Made by a program: the position numbers and the translations under genes. Shown here in pieces: positions 1 to 8,021 of a stretch of 24,244 nucleotides of DNA (positions within the stretch are counted from its first letter, which is position 1; every line of letters begins with the position of its first letter). Origin of the DNA: Succinatimonas sp. UBA6849 (GTDB taxonomy: Bacteria; Pseudomonadota; Gammaproteobacteria; Enterobacterales; Succinivibrionaceae); NCBI GenBank assembly GCA_002449335.1, contig DKDL01000069.1, positions 1 to 24,244 on the forward strand, given 5' to 3'. The notes beneath the pieces were generated by a model that made no database searches, was not told the DNA's origin, and was given only the letters and a program-made list of their open reading frames with translations.

Positions 1-290
1 TCTGTCCTGATGATTCTTTGATTTTGTCAGATAACTCAAATGGCAGTGGACACATGGCAGCATTAACTAATAAAGAAAATTCTTTTATTGCTGTATATGT
101 TCCTGAGCACACTCACTTATGCGTGGATATTACTAAGTTTGATGGTAAGGGATTTGATATTTATTGGTATGACCCGAGATACAATGTTAAGAACTTCTTG
201 TCTTCAGGCAGTAGTGAAACTAAGTTCTTAAATATAACTTCTCCATTATCAAACAATGACTATGTCTTATTGCTAGTAAGGCATAGTTAA
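1..290 (+). CDS. 3' fragment of a protein ending in a putative collagen-binding/apiosidase C-terminal domain
   Basis: The reading frame is open from the window edge (first full codon at base 3) to TAA at 288-290, so the gene starts upstream and only about 95 C-terminal residues are visible. The pattern is a short beta-rich module: a GHMAAL turn, then FIAVYVPE, VDITKFDGKGFDIYWYDPR and a closing NNDYVLLLV. This layout (YxP, a Val-Asp-hydrophobic strand, W-x-DPR, then a final Y/W-V-L strand) resembles the C-terminal 'putative collagen-binding' domain that follows the DUF4038 apiosidase-like glycosidase domain in plant-polysaccharide degraders. The catalytic part lies outside the window, so the enzymatic role is inferred. 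A hairpin terminator follows directly. The family call is from memory and moderately sure. Confidence 0.6.
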   Translation, partial: CPDDSLILSDNSNGSGHMAALTNKENSFIAVYVPEHTHLCVDITKFDGKGFDIYWYDPRYNVKNFLSSGSSETKFLNITSPLSNNDYVLLLVRHS

Positions 291-312
291 CAACTAATCT
301 TGTTTCTTTGTT

Positions 313-346
313 GCCACTACCTTCGGTCAAAGGCAGTGGCTTTTTT
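313..346 (+). terminator. Rho-independent terminator of the first gene
   Basis: The arms GCCACTaCCTT and AAGGcAGTGGC form an 11-position stem with one internal mismatch around a CGGTCA loop, followed by six T at 341-346. It lies 22 bases after the stop codon and separates this gene from the convergent MFS gene. Confidence 0.8.
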
Positions 347-364
347 GCATCAGTGTCTTTAAGA

Positions 365-1549
365 TTATTTGTTTTCTTGAGAGGTTTCTTTAACTCTCAA
401 AATAATCACAGTAGCTAAGAGCATTGTTGAGAAGATCCAGATTACAAGAGAATTCTGTAATCCAATGTAATCTCCTAACCAACCTACAAATACTGATAGA
501 GCGTAACCAATACCAAAGGTAAAACCTAACATCATTGATGTTGCAAATGAATCAGCATGTGGTAACAGCTTTTGAGCCCAAACAATAGCTGGAGGTGTAG
601 CACCGTAAAGACCAATACCTGCTAAGAAGATACTTACATATGAAATAAGTGAGTCATCAGCTTTGTACAGGAAGATTGCCATCATCACAATAGTTAAAGA
701 GTATGAAGCAACGATCAAAGTCTTTAATCTAAATTTAGTTGAAATACATCCTACTAACATACCACCAGTTGCTGTACCAATTAAAAGGACCATTAATACT
801 GATGATGCACTTACTGATGAGATACCTTTTGAGGTGTACAAAAGAGGTATGAAAATAACCAAAGAGCAATAGCAAACGGCTCTCAAACCAATTGATGACA
901 CTAACAATAAGAAAGGCTTATTGGTAATTATCTTGTTAACAGAAATTATTTGAGCCGCATTCTCTGGCTTTGGCTTTGAGTACAGACCTCTTTTGAAGAG
1001 TAATAAAGTTGTAGCTACAGGAATTACCGCAAGATAAATGATCTCTTCTTGAGTGAAGTGTTCTAGGTATAAAGCTGTAATAAAAGGAGCAATAGCAAAA
1101 CCTACGTTACCACCTACAATAAATAAGCTTGTAGCTAAAACTTCTTTTCCTTTAGGAGAAATGATGGGCACCATACCACCAGCTATTGGGTGGAAACCTG
1201 ATGAGCAAATTCCTGATAAGAAAATAATGATCACAAGTCCCCATGCTGAAGAACATAGTCCTACAGAGCTTGCTAATACACCTCCTGTAATAATAGAAAC
1301 AGGAAGCAAGATACCTAAATTGTGTTTATCTGCTGCAATTCCAATTGGTGCCTGTAAGAACGAAGCACTAACTTGGAAAATCATATAAAGCAGACCACAC
1401 TGTGAGTATGAAAGTCCAAACTTTAATGCCAAAATTGGCAATAAAACAGGTAATAAGTTGCAGTAAAAGTCGCCTACAAAATGACTCCAGCTGGCGACTG
1501 CAATATTTCCCCAGCCCCTCTTTGGTGCTGGGATAGCGTTTAAATCCAT
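365..1549 (-). CDS. MFS transporter, Fsr (fosmidomycin resistance)-like
   Basis: A 394-residue hydrophobic protein with the alternating helix pattern of a 12-helix major facilitator. The N-terminal SHFVGDFYCNLLPVLLPIL motif resembles the S-H-x-x-x-D-x-x-x-x-x-L-P-x-L-L-P signature of the Fsr group, and a second-loop signature (APIGIAADK) follows helix 2. Fsr relatives export drugs or small metabolites at the inner membrane; the substrate here cannot be told from sequence. The gene begins 50 bases after hslO on the same strand, with no terminator in between, so read-through from hslR-hslO is possible. A weak AGAAG sits upstream of the ATG. Confidence 0.75.
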   Translation of the reverse strand: MDLNAIPAPKRGWGNIAVASWSHFVGDFYCNLLPVLLPILALKFGLSYSQCGLLYMIFQVSASFLQAPIGIAADKHNLGILLPVSIITGGVLASSVGLCSSAWGLVIIIFLSGICSSGFHPIAGGMVPIISPKGKEVLATSLFIVGGNVGFAIAPFITALYLEHFTQEEIIYLAVIPVATTLLLFKRGLYSKPKPENAAQIISVNKIITNKPFLLLVSSIGLRAVCYCSLVIFIPLLYTSKGISSVSASSVLMVLLIGTATGGMLVGCISTKFRLKTLIVASYSLTIVMMAIFLYKADDSLISYVSIFLAGIGLYGATPPAIVWAQKLLPHADSFATSMMLGFTFGIGYALSVFVGWLGDYIGLQNSLVIWIFSTMLLATVIILRVKETSQENK

Positions 1550-1599
1550 TTTTAATCTTCTATTAAAACGTTTTCTTAATTACTGAAAATCTCTGTGAA

Positions 1600-2472
1600 T
1601 TATTGAGAAATCTTGTGCAAAATTGCGGTTAATTCATCCTTTGAAAAATCATATTTCTTACCGCAGTGTTGACAGGTCATAGATGTACCACCGTCTTTTT
1701 CAATTAAATCTTTTAATTCATTTGGATTTAACTGAGATAAAGCTTTTTCACATCTTTGTTTTGAACATACACACTGGAATTTAACTTCATATTGTCCAAA
1801 TACTTTTACTTCCTCATGAGCAAATAGTCTTGATAGAGACTCTTCTAAAGGAAGATCAAACAATTCTTTTGCACTTAAAGTTTCTGTAAGCACAGATAAA
1901 TGCTCTAATGACTCTAAGTTATTCTTAATCTCAGGAATGATCTGTAGCATTACACCGCCAGACTGAACTGTTTCCATATCAGTTTTTATAAAGAATCTTG
2001 TAGGTAACTGCTGAGACTCTTTAAAGTAGTCTTCAAGTGTTGCACTAATTGATTTAGGATTGATTGCAACAATACCCTGCCATTTAGGTCCGTCTTTAGG
2101 AAATACAGATAGAACTAGAACGGAGTCTTTTCCGCAAAGCTCACCTAATGAAGCATTATCTTCAATAGCAATACCTTCATTTAATGAAGCTGAACCATAA
2201 AAAGATAGATCCTGTCTGATGTTAATCAGGGCATATTTTAATGGTGAAGAATTGCTTCCTCTTAATTGCACCATGATTTCAGAACCATCTTTTAAAGTGG
2301 CAGCAACAAGCACAGATGCCACAGCTAATTCCATCATGGTCTTTTTAAGACAGCTAGGATAGTCTTTGTGTAACAACTCTTCAAAAGGAGTTTTTAACTT
2401 AACGATTTCGCCTCTAACACCGTGATTGTCGAATAAGAATCTTTCTACACTGTTGTTTTCAAAAGTTTGCAT
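1600..2472 (-). CDS. hslO: Hsp33 redox-regulated chaperone
   Basis: Hsp33 is a cytoplasmic holdase switched on by oxidative unfolding. The zinc site is complete: Cys-Val-Cys at about residues 234-236 and Cys-Gln-His-Cys at 267-270. The core keeps the family text DYFKESQQLPTRFFI and the GVRGEIV start region. I chose the ATG at 2472 because it matches the E. coli N-terminus in length and has GGATGG seven bases upstream. An in-frame ATG at 2487 would overlap hslR by 11 bases and has no ribosome site. The gene sits four bases after hslR, so the two are very probably co-translated. Confidence 0.93.
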   Translation of the reverse strand: MQTFENNSVERFLFDNHGVRGEIVKLKTPFEELLHKDYPSCLKKTMMELAVASVLVAATLKDGSEIMVQLRGSNSSPLKYALINIRQDLSFYGSASLNEGIAIEDNASLGELCGKDSVLVLSVFPKDGPKWQGIVAINPKSISATLEDYFKESQQLPTRFFIKTDMETVQSGGVMLQIIPEIKNNLESLEHLSVLTETLSAKELFDLPLEESLSRLFAHEEVKVFGQYEVKFQCVCSKQRCEKALSQLNPNELKDLIEKDGGTSMTCQHCGKKYDFSKDELTAILHKISQ

Positions 2473-2476
2473 CGTA

Positions 2477-2875
2477 TTACCATCCATATTTCATACTAAT
2501 TAGAGCGCGTCTTTCTTTCTTATTTGGCTTTTCATCAGGATGTGGAGCCAAAAGAGCGTTGAGCTTAATTTGCTCTAATTGCTTTTCTCTTAATTTAACA
2601 CTTTCTTCAGTTTCCTGATAAAGTGTTTGTGCCTGCACGGCAGGACCTCTGACATCAGAAATCTTTAAAATTTCTACCTCTTTTCTGACATTTCCTTGAA
2701 GAATTTTAACTAATGCACCAACTTCAACTGTTCTAGAAGGTTTAGCTTTGACTCCGTTATAGTCAACCTTGCCACCTTCTATCATCGTTCTTGCAATGCT
2801 TCTTGTTTTGTAAAAGCGGGCAGCCCATAACCATTTATCTAGGCGAACCTCATCTTGTGCATTATTTTTAGGCAT
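2477..2875 (-). CDS. hslR: Hsp15 ribosome-associated S4-domain heat shock protein
   Basis: Hsp15 binds 50S subunits that carry stalled nascent chains after heat shock, returning them to translation. The S4 RNA-binding domain fills the N-terminal half (VRLDKWLWAARFYKTR, then MIEGGKVDYNG). The C-terminus has the basic HPDEKPNKKERR tail typical of Hsp15. With the start at 2875 the protein is 132 residues, matching the E. coli protein of about 133. The upstream in-frame ATG at 2896 lacks a ribosome site, whereas AAGGA precedes 2875. It is divergent from nudE, an arrangement also found in enterobacteria, where igaA and yrfG lie in between; those two are absent here. Confidence 0.92.
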   Translation of the reverse strand: MPKNNAQDEVRLDKWLWAARFYKTRSIARTMIEGGKVDYNGVKAKPSRTVEVGALVKILQGNVRKEVEILKISDVRGPAVQAQTLYQETEESVKLREKQLEQIKLNALLAPHPDEKPNKKERRALISMKYGW

Positions 2876-2971
2876 TAATCTCTTTCCTTCTGTCATGAAG
2901 AAATTTATCTTTTCTAGTGCTAAAGTATAGCAATGAATTATAAAAAAGAACTATAAAAATTGGCGGTATAT

Positions 2972-3538
2972 ATGGATCTTTCTGCTTTAAAAAAACAAAC
3001 ACCGACTATTCTTTCTAAAAGGAGAGAAAAAGTATCTAACTTTTTCACTGTAGAACAGCTAGATCTTCAGTTTTCCAATAATAAGAAAATGACATATGAA
3101 CGCTTAGCAGGCGGAAACGGTGCTATCTTGGCAGTACCGTTTGATGGCAAAGATTTTTATCTTACCTCTGAATATGCCTGTGGCTTTGAAAGATATGAGT
3201 TAGGTTTCGTTAAAGGTAAAATTGATAAAGGTGAAGCTCCAAAAGAAGCTTGCAACCGTGAGTTGAAAGAAGAAATCGGTTTTGGAGCAAAGACTGTTAG
3301 AACTTTAAGAAATGAAATGACCCTGGCTCCTGGTATGTTGCAATTAAAGATGTATACCTTCTTGTGTATGGATCTTTATCCAATGCAACTAGAAGGAGAT
3401 GAACCAGAGCCTATTAACATTATTAAAGTAAGCCCAAGAGAAGCTAAAGATTTAATTTTTGACATTGATTCTCCATTGACAGAAGCAAGAGCAATTGCAT
3501 CTTTGACTTTAGCAATGAACAAATTAGGTATGTTGTAA
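2972..3538 (+). CDS. nudE: NudE, ADP-ribose/NADH/Ap3A pyrophosphatase (Nudix)
   Basis: It hydrolyses ADP-ribose, NADH and ApnA to nucleoside monophosphates in the cytoplasm. The Nudix box is intact: GKIDKGEAPKEAC followed by NRELKEEIGFG, which supplies the REUXEE metal-binding glutamates. Upstream FERYELGFVKG and downstream LYPMQLEGDEPEP match E. coli NudE closely. The 188-residue ATG start at 2972 is preferred over an in-frame TTG at 2960, because GGCGG lies just ahead of the ATG and E. coli NudE is about 186 residues. It faces away from hslR. Confidence 0.92.
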   Translation: MDLSALKKQTPTILSKRREKVSNFFTVEQLDLQFSNNKKMTYERLAGGNGAILAVPFDGKDFYLTSEYACGFERYELGFVKGKIDKGEAPKEACNRELKEEIGFGAKTVRTLRNEMTLAPGMLQLKMYTFLCMDLYPMQLEGDEPEPINIIKVSPREAKDLIFDIDSPLTEARAIASLTLAMNKLGML

Positions 3539-3553
3539 AATAAGCTAACACTT

Positions 3554-3588
3554 TTTTGCACACGTATGTGGCAAAACAAGAGTTTTTT
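3554..3588 (+). terminator. Possible terminator after nudE
   Basis: TTTTGC (3554-3559) and GCAAAA (3571-3576) enclose a smaller CAC/GTG pairing with one bulged base. Six T follow at 3583-3588 after a 6-base gap. The stem is GC-poor and the T run is displaced, so this is tentative. Confidence 0.35.
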
Positions 3589-3591
3589 GTG

Positions 3592-3660
3592 AGAAAATGT
3601 CATTTTCTAGCAAGTTGATATTATTTTGCTATTATTGTTAATGGACAGAAATCTTTCTGT
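3592..3660. promoter_or_regulatory. Two inverted repeats upstream of argF
   Basis: The first is AGAAAATG-T-CATTTTCT at 3592-3608, perfect 8-base arms around one base. The second is ACAGAAA-TC-TTTCTGT at 3645-3660, perfect 7-base arms, followed by a long T-rich stretch (3661-3682). Neither resembles the E. coli ARG box well. They could be operators or leader hairpins for the arg genes; only the symmetry is certain. Confidence 0.4.
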
Positions 3661-3721
3661 TTAAGTTTTTATTTTTTTATTTGCAAGGTTTATAACTTTG
3701 CCCGTCGCATGGGAGCTTGTG

Positions 3722-4630
3722 ATGCGTCACTTATTAACCGGCTTTGAATTTAGCCAGGACGAATATTTAGACATTTTAGATACTGCTGCTGCAATGAAGA
3801 AAGATCCTAAGAAGTATAACCAGGTTCTTGCAGGTCGGAGTGGAGCTATCATGTTTGAAAAGCCTTCCCTGAGAACAAGAACAACTTTTGAGTTGGCTTT
3901 CTATCGTTTAGGCGGACATGGTGTTTATCTTGATTTGAAAAATGGCGAATTAGGCCACAGAGAAACAATTGCAGATTACTCACGTAACTTATGCCGTTGG
4001 GTAGATTGCCTTGTTGGTCGTGTATTTGCTCAGAGCACTCTAGAGGAATTAGCTAAATACGGTTCAGTTCCTGTAATCAATGCTTTATCAGATCTTTACC
4101 ACCCAGCACAGGCTATGGCTGATTACTTAACCATCAGGGAGCACTTAGGCAAGATTAAAGGTGTTAAGGTTGCTTATGTCGGTGATGGTAACAACGTAAC
4201 CAATTCATTATTTGTTGCAGGTGCTATTTTAGGTGCTAATGTTACATGCTTTAGCCCAGAGAATTGCTCACCTGATGCAGCTGTATTCATCAAAGCAAAT
4301 GAAATTGCTAAGAAGAATGGTTGCACCTTAGCTGTTGAGAATGACATCAGCAAGTTAAAAGATTTCGACGTGATTTATACAGATACTTGGGTATCAATGG
4401 GCGACAATACTCCTCTTGATACTGTAAGAAAGAAGTATATGCCGTATCAGATTAACCAGAATTTGGTTGACCAGTCAGGAGCTCAGATTGTAATGCATTG
4501 TCTGCCAGCTCACCGCGGATATGAAATCACAGACGAGGTTATGGACGGTCCCAAGTCAGTTGTATTTGATGAAGCTGAGAACCGTTTACATATTCATATG
4601 GCAGTACTTGCCAAACTAATTAATGCTTAA
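3722..4630 (+). CDS. argF: Ornithine carbamoyltransferase
   Basis: It makes citrulline from ornithine and carbamoyl phosphate, the sixth step of arginine synthesis. The carbamoyl-phosphate site is SLRTR at residues 49-53 (the S-x-R-T-R motif). HPAQ at 127-130, the ornithine-binding DTWVSMG region, and HCLPAHRG at 259-266 are all present. At 302 residues it is of the short OTCase class rather than the roughly 334-residue enterobacterial ArgF/ArgI type. The ATG at 3722 has GGGAG six bases ahead; an in-frame TTG at 3698 is less likely. argG follows after 19 bases, so the two are probably one operon. Confidence 0.95.
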   Translation: MRHLLTGFEFSQDEYLDILDTAAAMKKDPKKYNQVLAGRSGAIMFEKPSLRTRTTFELAFYRLGGHGVYLDLKNGELGHRETIADYSRNLCRWVDCLVGRVFAQSTLEELAKYGSVPVINALSDLYHPAQAMADYLTIREHLGKIKGVKVAYVGDGNNVTNSLFVAGAILGANVTCFSPENCSPDAAVFIKANEIAKKNGCTLAVENDISKLKDFDVIYTDTWVSMGDNTPLDTVRKKYMPYQINQNLVDQSGAQIVMHCLPAHRGYEITDEVMDGPKSVVFDEAENRLHIHMAVLAKLINA

Positions 4631-4649
4631 TCATTGAGGATATAAAGCA

Positions 4650-5885
4650 ATGTTAAAACACGAAAACAAGCACTACAAGAAAGTTGTATTAGCATATTCT
4701 GGTGGTCTAGATACATCTACCATCGTACCATGGTTAAAAGAGAACTATGGTGATTGTGAAGTTATCTGCTTCGTAGCAGATGTTGGTCAGGAAAGAGAAG
4801 ATCTTGAAGGCATCGAGCAGAAAGCTAAGCAGTCTGGCGCAAGCAAGTGCATTGTTAAGGATTTAAGAGAAGAGTTCGTAAAAGACTACGTTTTCGAAGC
4901 AATGAAGACTGGTGCTATTTACGAAGGTGAGTACTTATTAGGTACAGCTATTGCTCGTCCTGTTATTGCTAAGGCAATGGTTGAGTGTGCATTAGCTGAA
5001 GGTGCTGATGCTATTGCTCACGGTGCTACCGGTAAGGGCAACGATCAGGTTCGTTTCGAAAGTGCTGTTGCTGCTTTAGCTCCACAGTTAGACGTTATCG
5101 CTCCATGGCGTATTTGGGATATGCAGTCTCGTGAAGAGTTATTAGCATACTGCGAGAAGCACCACGTTCCATGTAAGGCTACTCTAAAGAAGATCTATAG
5201 CCGTGATGCTAACTGCTTACACATCTCTACTGAGGGTGGTGAGTTAGAGAATACTTGGAATGCTCCATCAGAGAACGTATGGGTATGGACTACCGATCCT
5301 GAGAAAGCTCCTGATACTCCAGAAACATTTGAGTTAACCATTGCAAACGGTTATGTAACCGAGATCAATGGTGAGAAGATGACTCCATTCCACATCATTG
5401 AGAAATTAAATGAGATTGGTGCTCGTAACGGTGTAGGTCGTATCGACATTACTGAGAACCGTTTAGTTGGTATGAAGTCACGTGGTTGCTATGAAACCCC
5501 AGGCGGAACCATCATTTACAAGGCTTTACGTGCTATCGAGCAGTTAGTATTAGATAAGGCTACTAGAGTATTCCGTGAGCACTTAGCTGTTGAGTTTGCT
5601 CAGTTAGTTTACGATGGCCGTTGGTTCACCCGTCTTCGTGAGATCTTATTAGCTGCAGCTGATAACATGGCTAAAGACGTTAACGGTAAGGTTGTTGTTA
5701 AGTTATATAAGGGCAACATCGAGATCATCCAGAAGGATTCTCCAAACAGCCTATTCAACTTCGACTTCGTAACCTTCGGTGCTGATGAGGTTTACAGCCA
5801 GGCTGACGCAGAAGGCTTCATCCGTCTGTACTCATTACCAAGCAGAATTCGTGCTATCAATGAGAATGCAAAGAAGAATAAGTAA
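4650..5885 (+). CDS. argG: Argininosuccinate synthase
   Basis: It joins citrulline and aspartate using ATP to give argininosuccinate. The N-type ATP pyrophosphatase loop AYSGGLDTS is at residues 15-23. GATGKGNDQVRFE and the aspartate/citrulline-binding segments follow, with the long C-terminal oligomerisation arm (SRIRAINENAKK). At 411 residues it belongs to the roughly 400-residue class, not the longer E. coli ArgG type of about 447. AGGA lies ahead of the ATG. A terminator follows the gene, separating argFG from argH. Confidence 0.95.
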   Translation: MLKHENKHYKKVVLAYSGGLDTSTIVPWLKENYGDCEVICFVADVGQEREDLEGIEQKAKQSGASKCIVKDLREEFVKDYVFEAMKTGAIYEGEYLLGTAIARPVIAKAMVECALAEGADAIAHGATGKGNDQVRFESAVAALAPQLDVIAPWRIWDMQSREELLAYCEKHHVPCKATLKKIYSRDANCLHISTEGGELENTWNAPSENVWVWTTDPEKAPDTPETFELTIANGYVTEINGEKMTPFHIIEKLNEIGARNGVGRIDITENRLVGMKSRGCYETPGGTIIYKALRAIEQLVLDKATRVFREHLAVEFAQLVYDGRWFTRLREILLAAADNMAKDVNGKVVVKLYKGNIEIIQKDSPNSLFNFDFVTFGADEVYSQADAEGFIRLYSLPSRIRAINENAKKNK

Positions 5886-5904
5886 TCTTTGCTAATTCGC
5901 ATAT

Positions 5905-5942
5905 AAATACGGTTCAAGGAGTTTTCTTTGAGCCGTATTTTT
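5905..5942 (+). terminator. Terminator after argG
   Basis: AAATACGGTTCAA (5905-5917) pairs with TTGAGCCGTATTT (5928-5940) with a single G-T wobble, loop of 10, and the T run reaches 5942. argH therefore probably has its own promoter in 5943-6007, although read-through is possible. Confidence 0.75.
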
Positions 5943-6007
5943 GATCTAATTTAGGTGTTTTTTGAAGCTAGTATTCAATATCACCATTTATTTAAACAGA
6001 GGCAAAT

Positions 6008-7393
6008 ATGGCTTTATGGGGCGGTAGGTTCACACAGGGACCAGATCAGAGATTCAAGGATTACAACGATTCTCTGAAGTTTGACTATCGTATGGCTTTA
6101 GAAGATATCGAAGGTTCAATTTGTTGGGCAGATGCTATCTACAAAGCTGGTGTTTTAACCGAGCAGGAAAACAAAGATTTAAAGAAAGCTTTAAACGAGT
6201 TACATGAAGAAGTATCAAAAGATATTCACTCAATTGCAACAGCAGGCGATGAGGATATCCATTCTTATGTAGAGCGTAGACTGATTGAGAAAGTTGGTAA
6301 TTTAGGTAAGAAGTTACACACCGGTCGTAGTCGTAATGATCAGGTAGCTTTAGATCTTAAATTATGGTGCCGTAAAGCAGTAGCTGATGTTAAGAAGGCA
6401 ATTGTTCATCTGCAAAAAGAATTAGTAAAGGTAGCAGAAGAGAACCAAGGCAAGATCTTCCCTGGTTACACTCACTTACAGAGAGCACAGCCAGTTACTT
6501 TCTCTCACTGGATCTTAGCTTATGTTCAGATGTTTGAAAGAGATTACCAGAGATTATTAAATGCAGATGAGTTAATGGAAACTTCTCCATTAGGATCAGC
6601 TGCTTTAGCCGGTACTGCTTATAACATCGACAGAGATGAGTTAGCTCGTGATTTAGGATTTAAGAGCGCAACAAGAAACAGTCTTGATGGTGTTTCAGAC
6701 CGTGACCATGTAATGGAATTATTATCATGTGCAAGTATCTCAATGGTTCACTTATCAAGATTAGCTGAGGATTTAATTATCTATAATTCAGGCGAAGCAA
6801 AATTTGTTGAGTTATCAGATAAGGTAACCTCAGGTTCTTCTTTAATGCCTCAGAAAAAGAATCCTGATGCTTTAGAGTTGATCCGTGGTAAGTGCGGTCG
6901 TGTTGTTGGTGCTTTAACTGGTATGTTGGTAACCTGCAAGGCTTTACCTTTAGCATACGATAAGGATCTTCAGGAAGATAAAGAGCGTCTATTTGATGCA
7001 ATTGATACTTGGCACGACAGCTTATATATGGCTTCATTAGTATTTGAAGGCATTAAGCTAAATGAAAAGAATGCAATTGAAGCTGCTAAGGGCGGTTATT
7101 CAAATGCAACTGAGCTAGCTGACTACCTAGTATCAAAGGGCATTCCATTCCGTGAGGCTCACTCAATTGTAGGCAGAATCGTGCTCTTTGCTATTTCCAA
7201 GCAGAAGGCATTAGAAGATTTATCTGTAGCTGAGTACAAAGAATTCTCAGATGTAATCGGTGAGGATGTATATCCATCATTACAGTTAGAGAATATCTTA
7301 AACAAGCGTAACATCATCGGTGGTGTTGCTCCTGCTCAGACTAAGGTAGAAATTGATAACTTAAAGAAACTTCTATCTTCAAGAGAAGGTTAG
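6008..7393 (+). CDS. argH: Argininosuccinate lyase
   Basis: It cleaves argininosuccinate to arginine and fumarate, the last step of the pathway. The fumarase/aspartase superfamily signature GSSLMPQKKNPD is present. LHTGRSRNDQVALD and the catalytic-histidine segment PGYTHLQRAQP are also present. At 461 residues it is full length for the family and begins MALWGGRF, a common ArgH start. AGAGGCAAAT precedes the ATG. The next gene on this strand is a P-II protein after a hairpin, suggestive because P-II proteins control arginine synthesis in some lineages. Confidence 0.96.
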   Translation: MALWGGRFTQGPDQRFKDYNDSLKFDYRMALEDIEGSICWADAIYKAGVLTEQENKDLKKALNELHEEVSKDIHSIATAGDEDIHSYVERRLIEKVGNLGKKLHTGRSRNDQVALDLKLWCRKAVADVKKAIVHLQKELVKVAEENQGKIFPGYTHLQRAQPVTFSHWILAYVQMFERDYQRLLNADELMETSPLGSAALAGTAYNIDRDELARDLGFKSATRNSLDGVSDRDHVMELLSCASISMVHLSRLAEDLIIYNSGEAKFVELSDKVTSGSSLMPQKKNPDALELIRGKCGRVVGALTGMLVTCKALPLAYDKDLQEDKERLFDAIDTWHDSLYMASLVFEGIKLNEKNAIEAAKGGYSNATELADYLVSKGIPFREAHSIVGRIVLFAISKQKALEDLSVAEYKEFSDVIGEDVYPSLQLENILNKRNIIGGVAPAQTKVEIDNLKKLLSSREG

Positions 7394-7401
7394 TCTAATT
7401 A

Positions 7402-7429
7402 AAGGAGATCTTTGTTTTAAGATCTCCTT
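7402..7429 (+). terminator. Perfect hairpin after argH, terminator-like
   Basis: AAGGAGATCTT (7402-7412) and AAGATCTCCTT (7419-7429) form a perfect 11-bp stem with a TGTTTT loop. It is followed by ACCTTTCC rather than a clean T run, so it may be a weak terminator or a 3' stabiliser. Confidence 0.45.
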
Positions 7430-7488
7430 ACCTTTCCTAAAACAAATTGCTACTCTAAATTTTCTTTCACTTATTAAGTTAAAAAATC

Positions 7489-7606
7489 TGCACCAAGATT
7501 GTTTATTTAGGGCTTTTTCTCGCTTTAATTTAATGCAAATAAGTTTGTTTTTGTGCAATTAACTTTTAGTTCATATTTCTCGATTACTATTTAAGTGAAC
7601 TTAAAT
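7489..7606. promoter_or_regulatory. Control region of the P-II gene: NtrC-like half sites and an 18-bp palindrome
   Basis: TGCACCA at 7489-7495 matches one half of the NtrC dyad, but the other half is degenerate (GTTT at 7501-7504 instead of GTGC). A second half site, TTTTTGTGCA, is at 7548-7557 and is shared with the ntrB upstream region. A palindrome with perfect 8-base arms, ATTTAAGT-GA-ACTTAAAT, spans 7589-7606, about 44 bases before the ATG and next to a TACTAT that could be a -10 box. I see no GG-N10-GC sigma54 promoter. Confidence 0.35.
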
Positions 7607-7649
7607 TGTTTTCACGTTGTTAAAGATGGACCATGTCAAGGAGCAGAGT

Positions 7650-7976
7650 ATGCTAGCAGTTACCGCAATCATAAGACCTGAAAAAATCATAGATGTTCAA
7701 GATGCTCTGTACTCAAAAGGCTTCTGTGCAATGACCAAAATCAATGTATCAGGCAGAGGTAAAGAGCGTGGCATAAAAGTCGGTGATGTACTTTACCAAG
7801 AGATGACAAAGATCATGATTTACATGGTTATTGAAGACGATGAAAAAGATTTAGTTGTCGATACTATTATGCAAGCTGCTATGACTGGTGAAAATGGAAA
7901 TCCAGGTGATGGTAAGATTTTCGTAACTCCGGTTTATGAGTCCTACACCATTAGTTCTCAATCACTAGATTTATAG
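7650..7976 (+). CDS. P-II family nitrogen regulator, NifI1-like
   Basis: A 108-residue P-II signalling protein; P-II trimers sense ATP/ADP and 2-oxoglutarate and bind target enzymes or transporters. The core is clear (VTAIIRPEKI at the N-terminus, then the B-loop GNPGDGKIFVTPV). The T-loop region, residues 35-55 (GRGKERGIKVGDVLYQEM), is a few residues shorter than in GlnB/GlnK. It reads like the NifI1 proteins of archaea and anaerobic bacteria, which control nitrogenase; no nif gene is visible. The ATG at 7650 has a strong AAGGAG six bases ahead, so an upstream TTG at 7617 is rejected. The target is unknown; adjacency to argH hints at arginine or nitrogen balance. Confidence 0.85.
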   Translation: MLAVTAIIRPEKIIDVQDALYSKGFCAMTKINVSGRGKERGIKVGDVLYQEMTKIMIYMVIEDDEKDLVVDTIMQAAMTGENGNPGDGKIFVTPVYESYTISSQSLDL

Positions 7977-7986
7977 TGGATTCAAT

Positions 7987-8014
7987 AAAGAAAAGGCATA
8001 TCCTAGGATATGCC
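7987..8014 (-). terminator. Terminator after coaBC-dut
   Basis: The perfect palindrome GGCATATCCTAGGATATGCC (7995-8014) lies just past the dut stop codon. On the minus strand it is followed by TTTTCTTTATT. The outer CCACTA/TAGTGG bases could extend the pairing. It also lies between convergent genes. Confidence 0.6.
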
Positions 8015-8021
8015 TAAACCA

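Noticed and set aside
3539..3721. ArgR operators (ARG boxes) before argF and argH
   Set aside because: Only AT-rich partial matches are present, and none has the paired, 3-base-spaced symmetric boxes expected.
7394..7649. A sigma54 (-24/-12) promoter for the P-II gene
   Set aside because: P-II genes often have one, but I found no GG-N10-GC pair with flanking TGGCAC/TTGCA-like bases here, nor in the ntrB upstream region.
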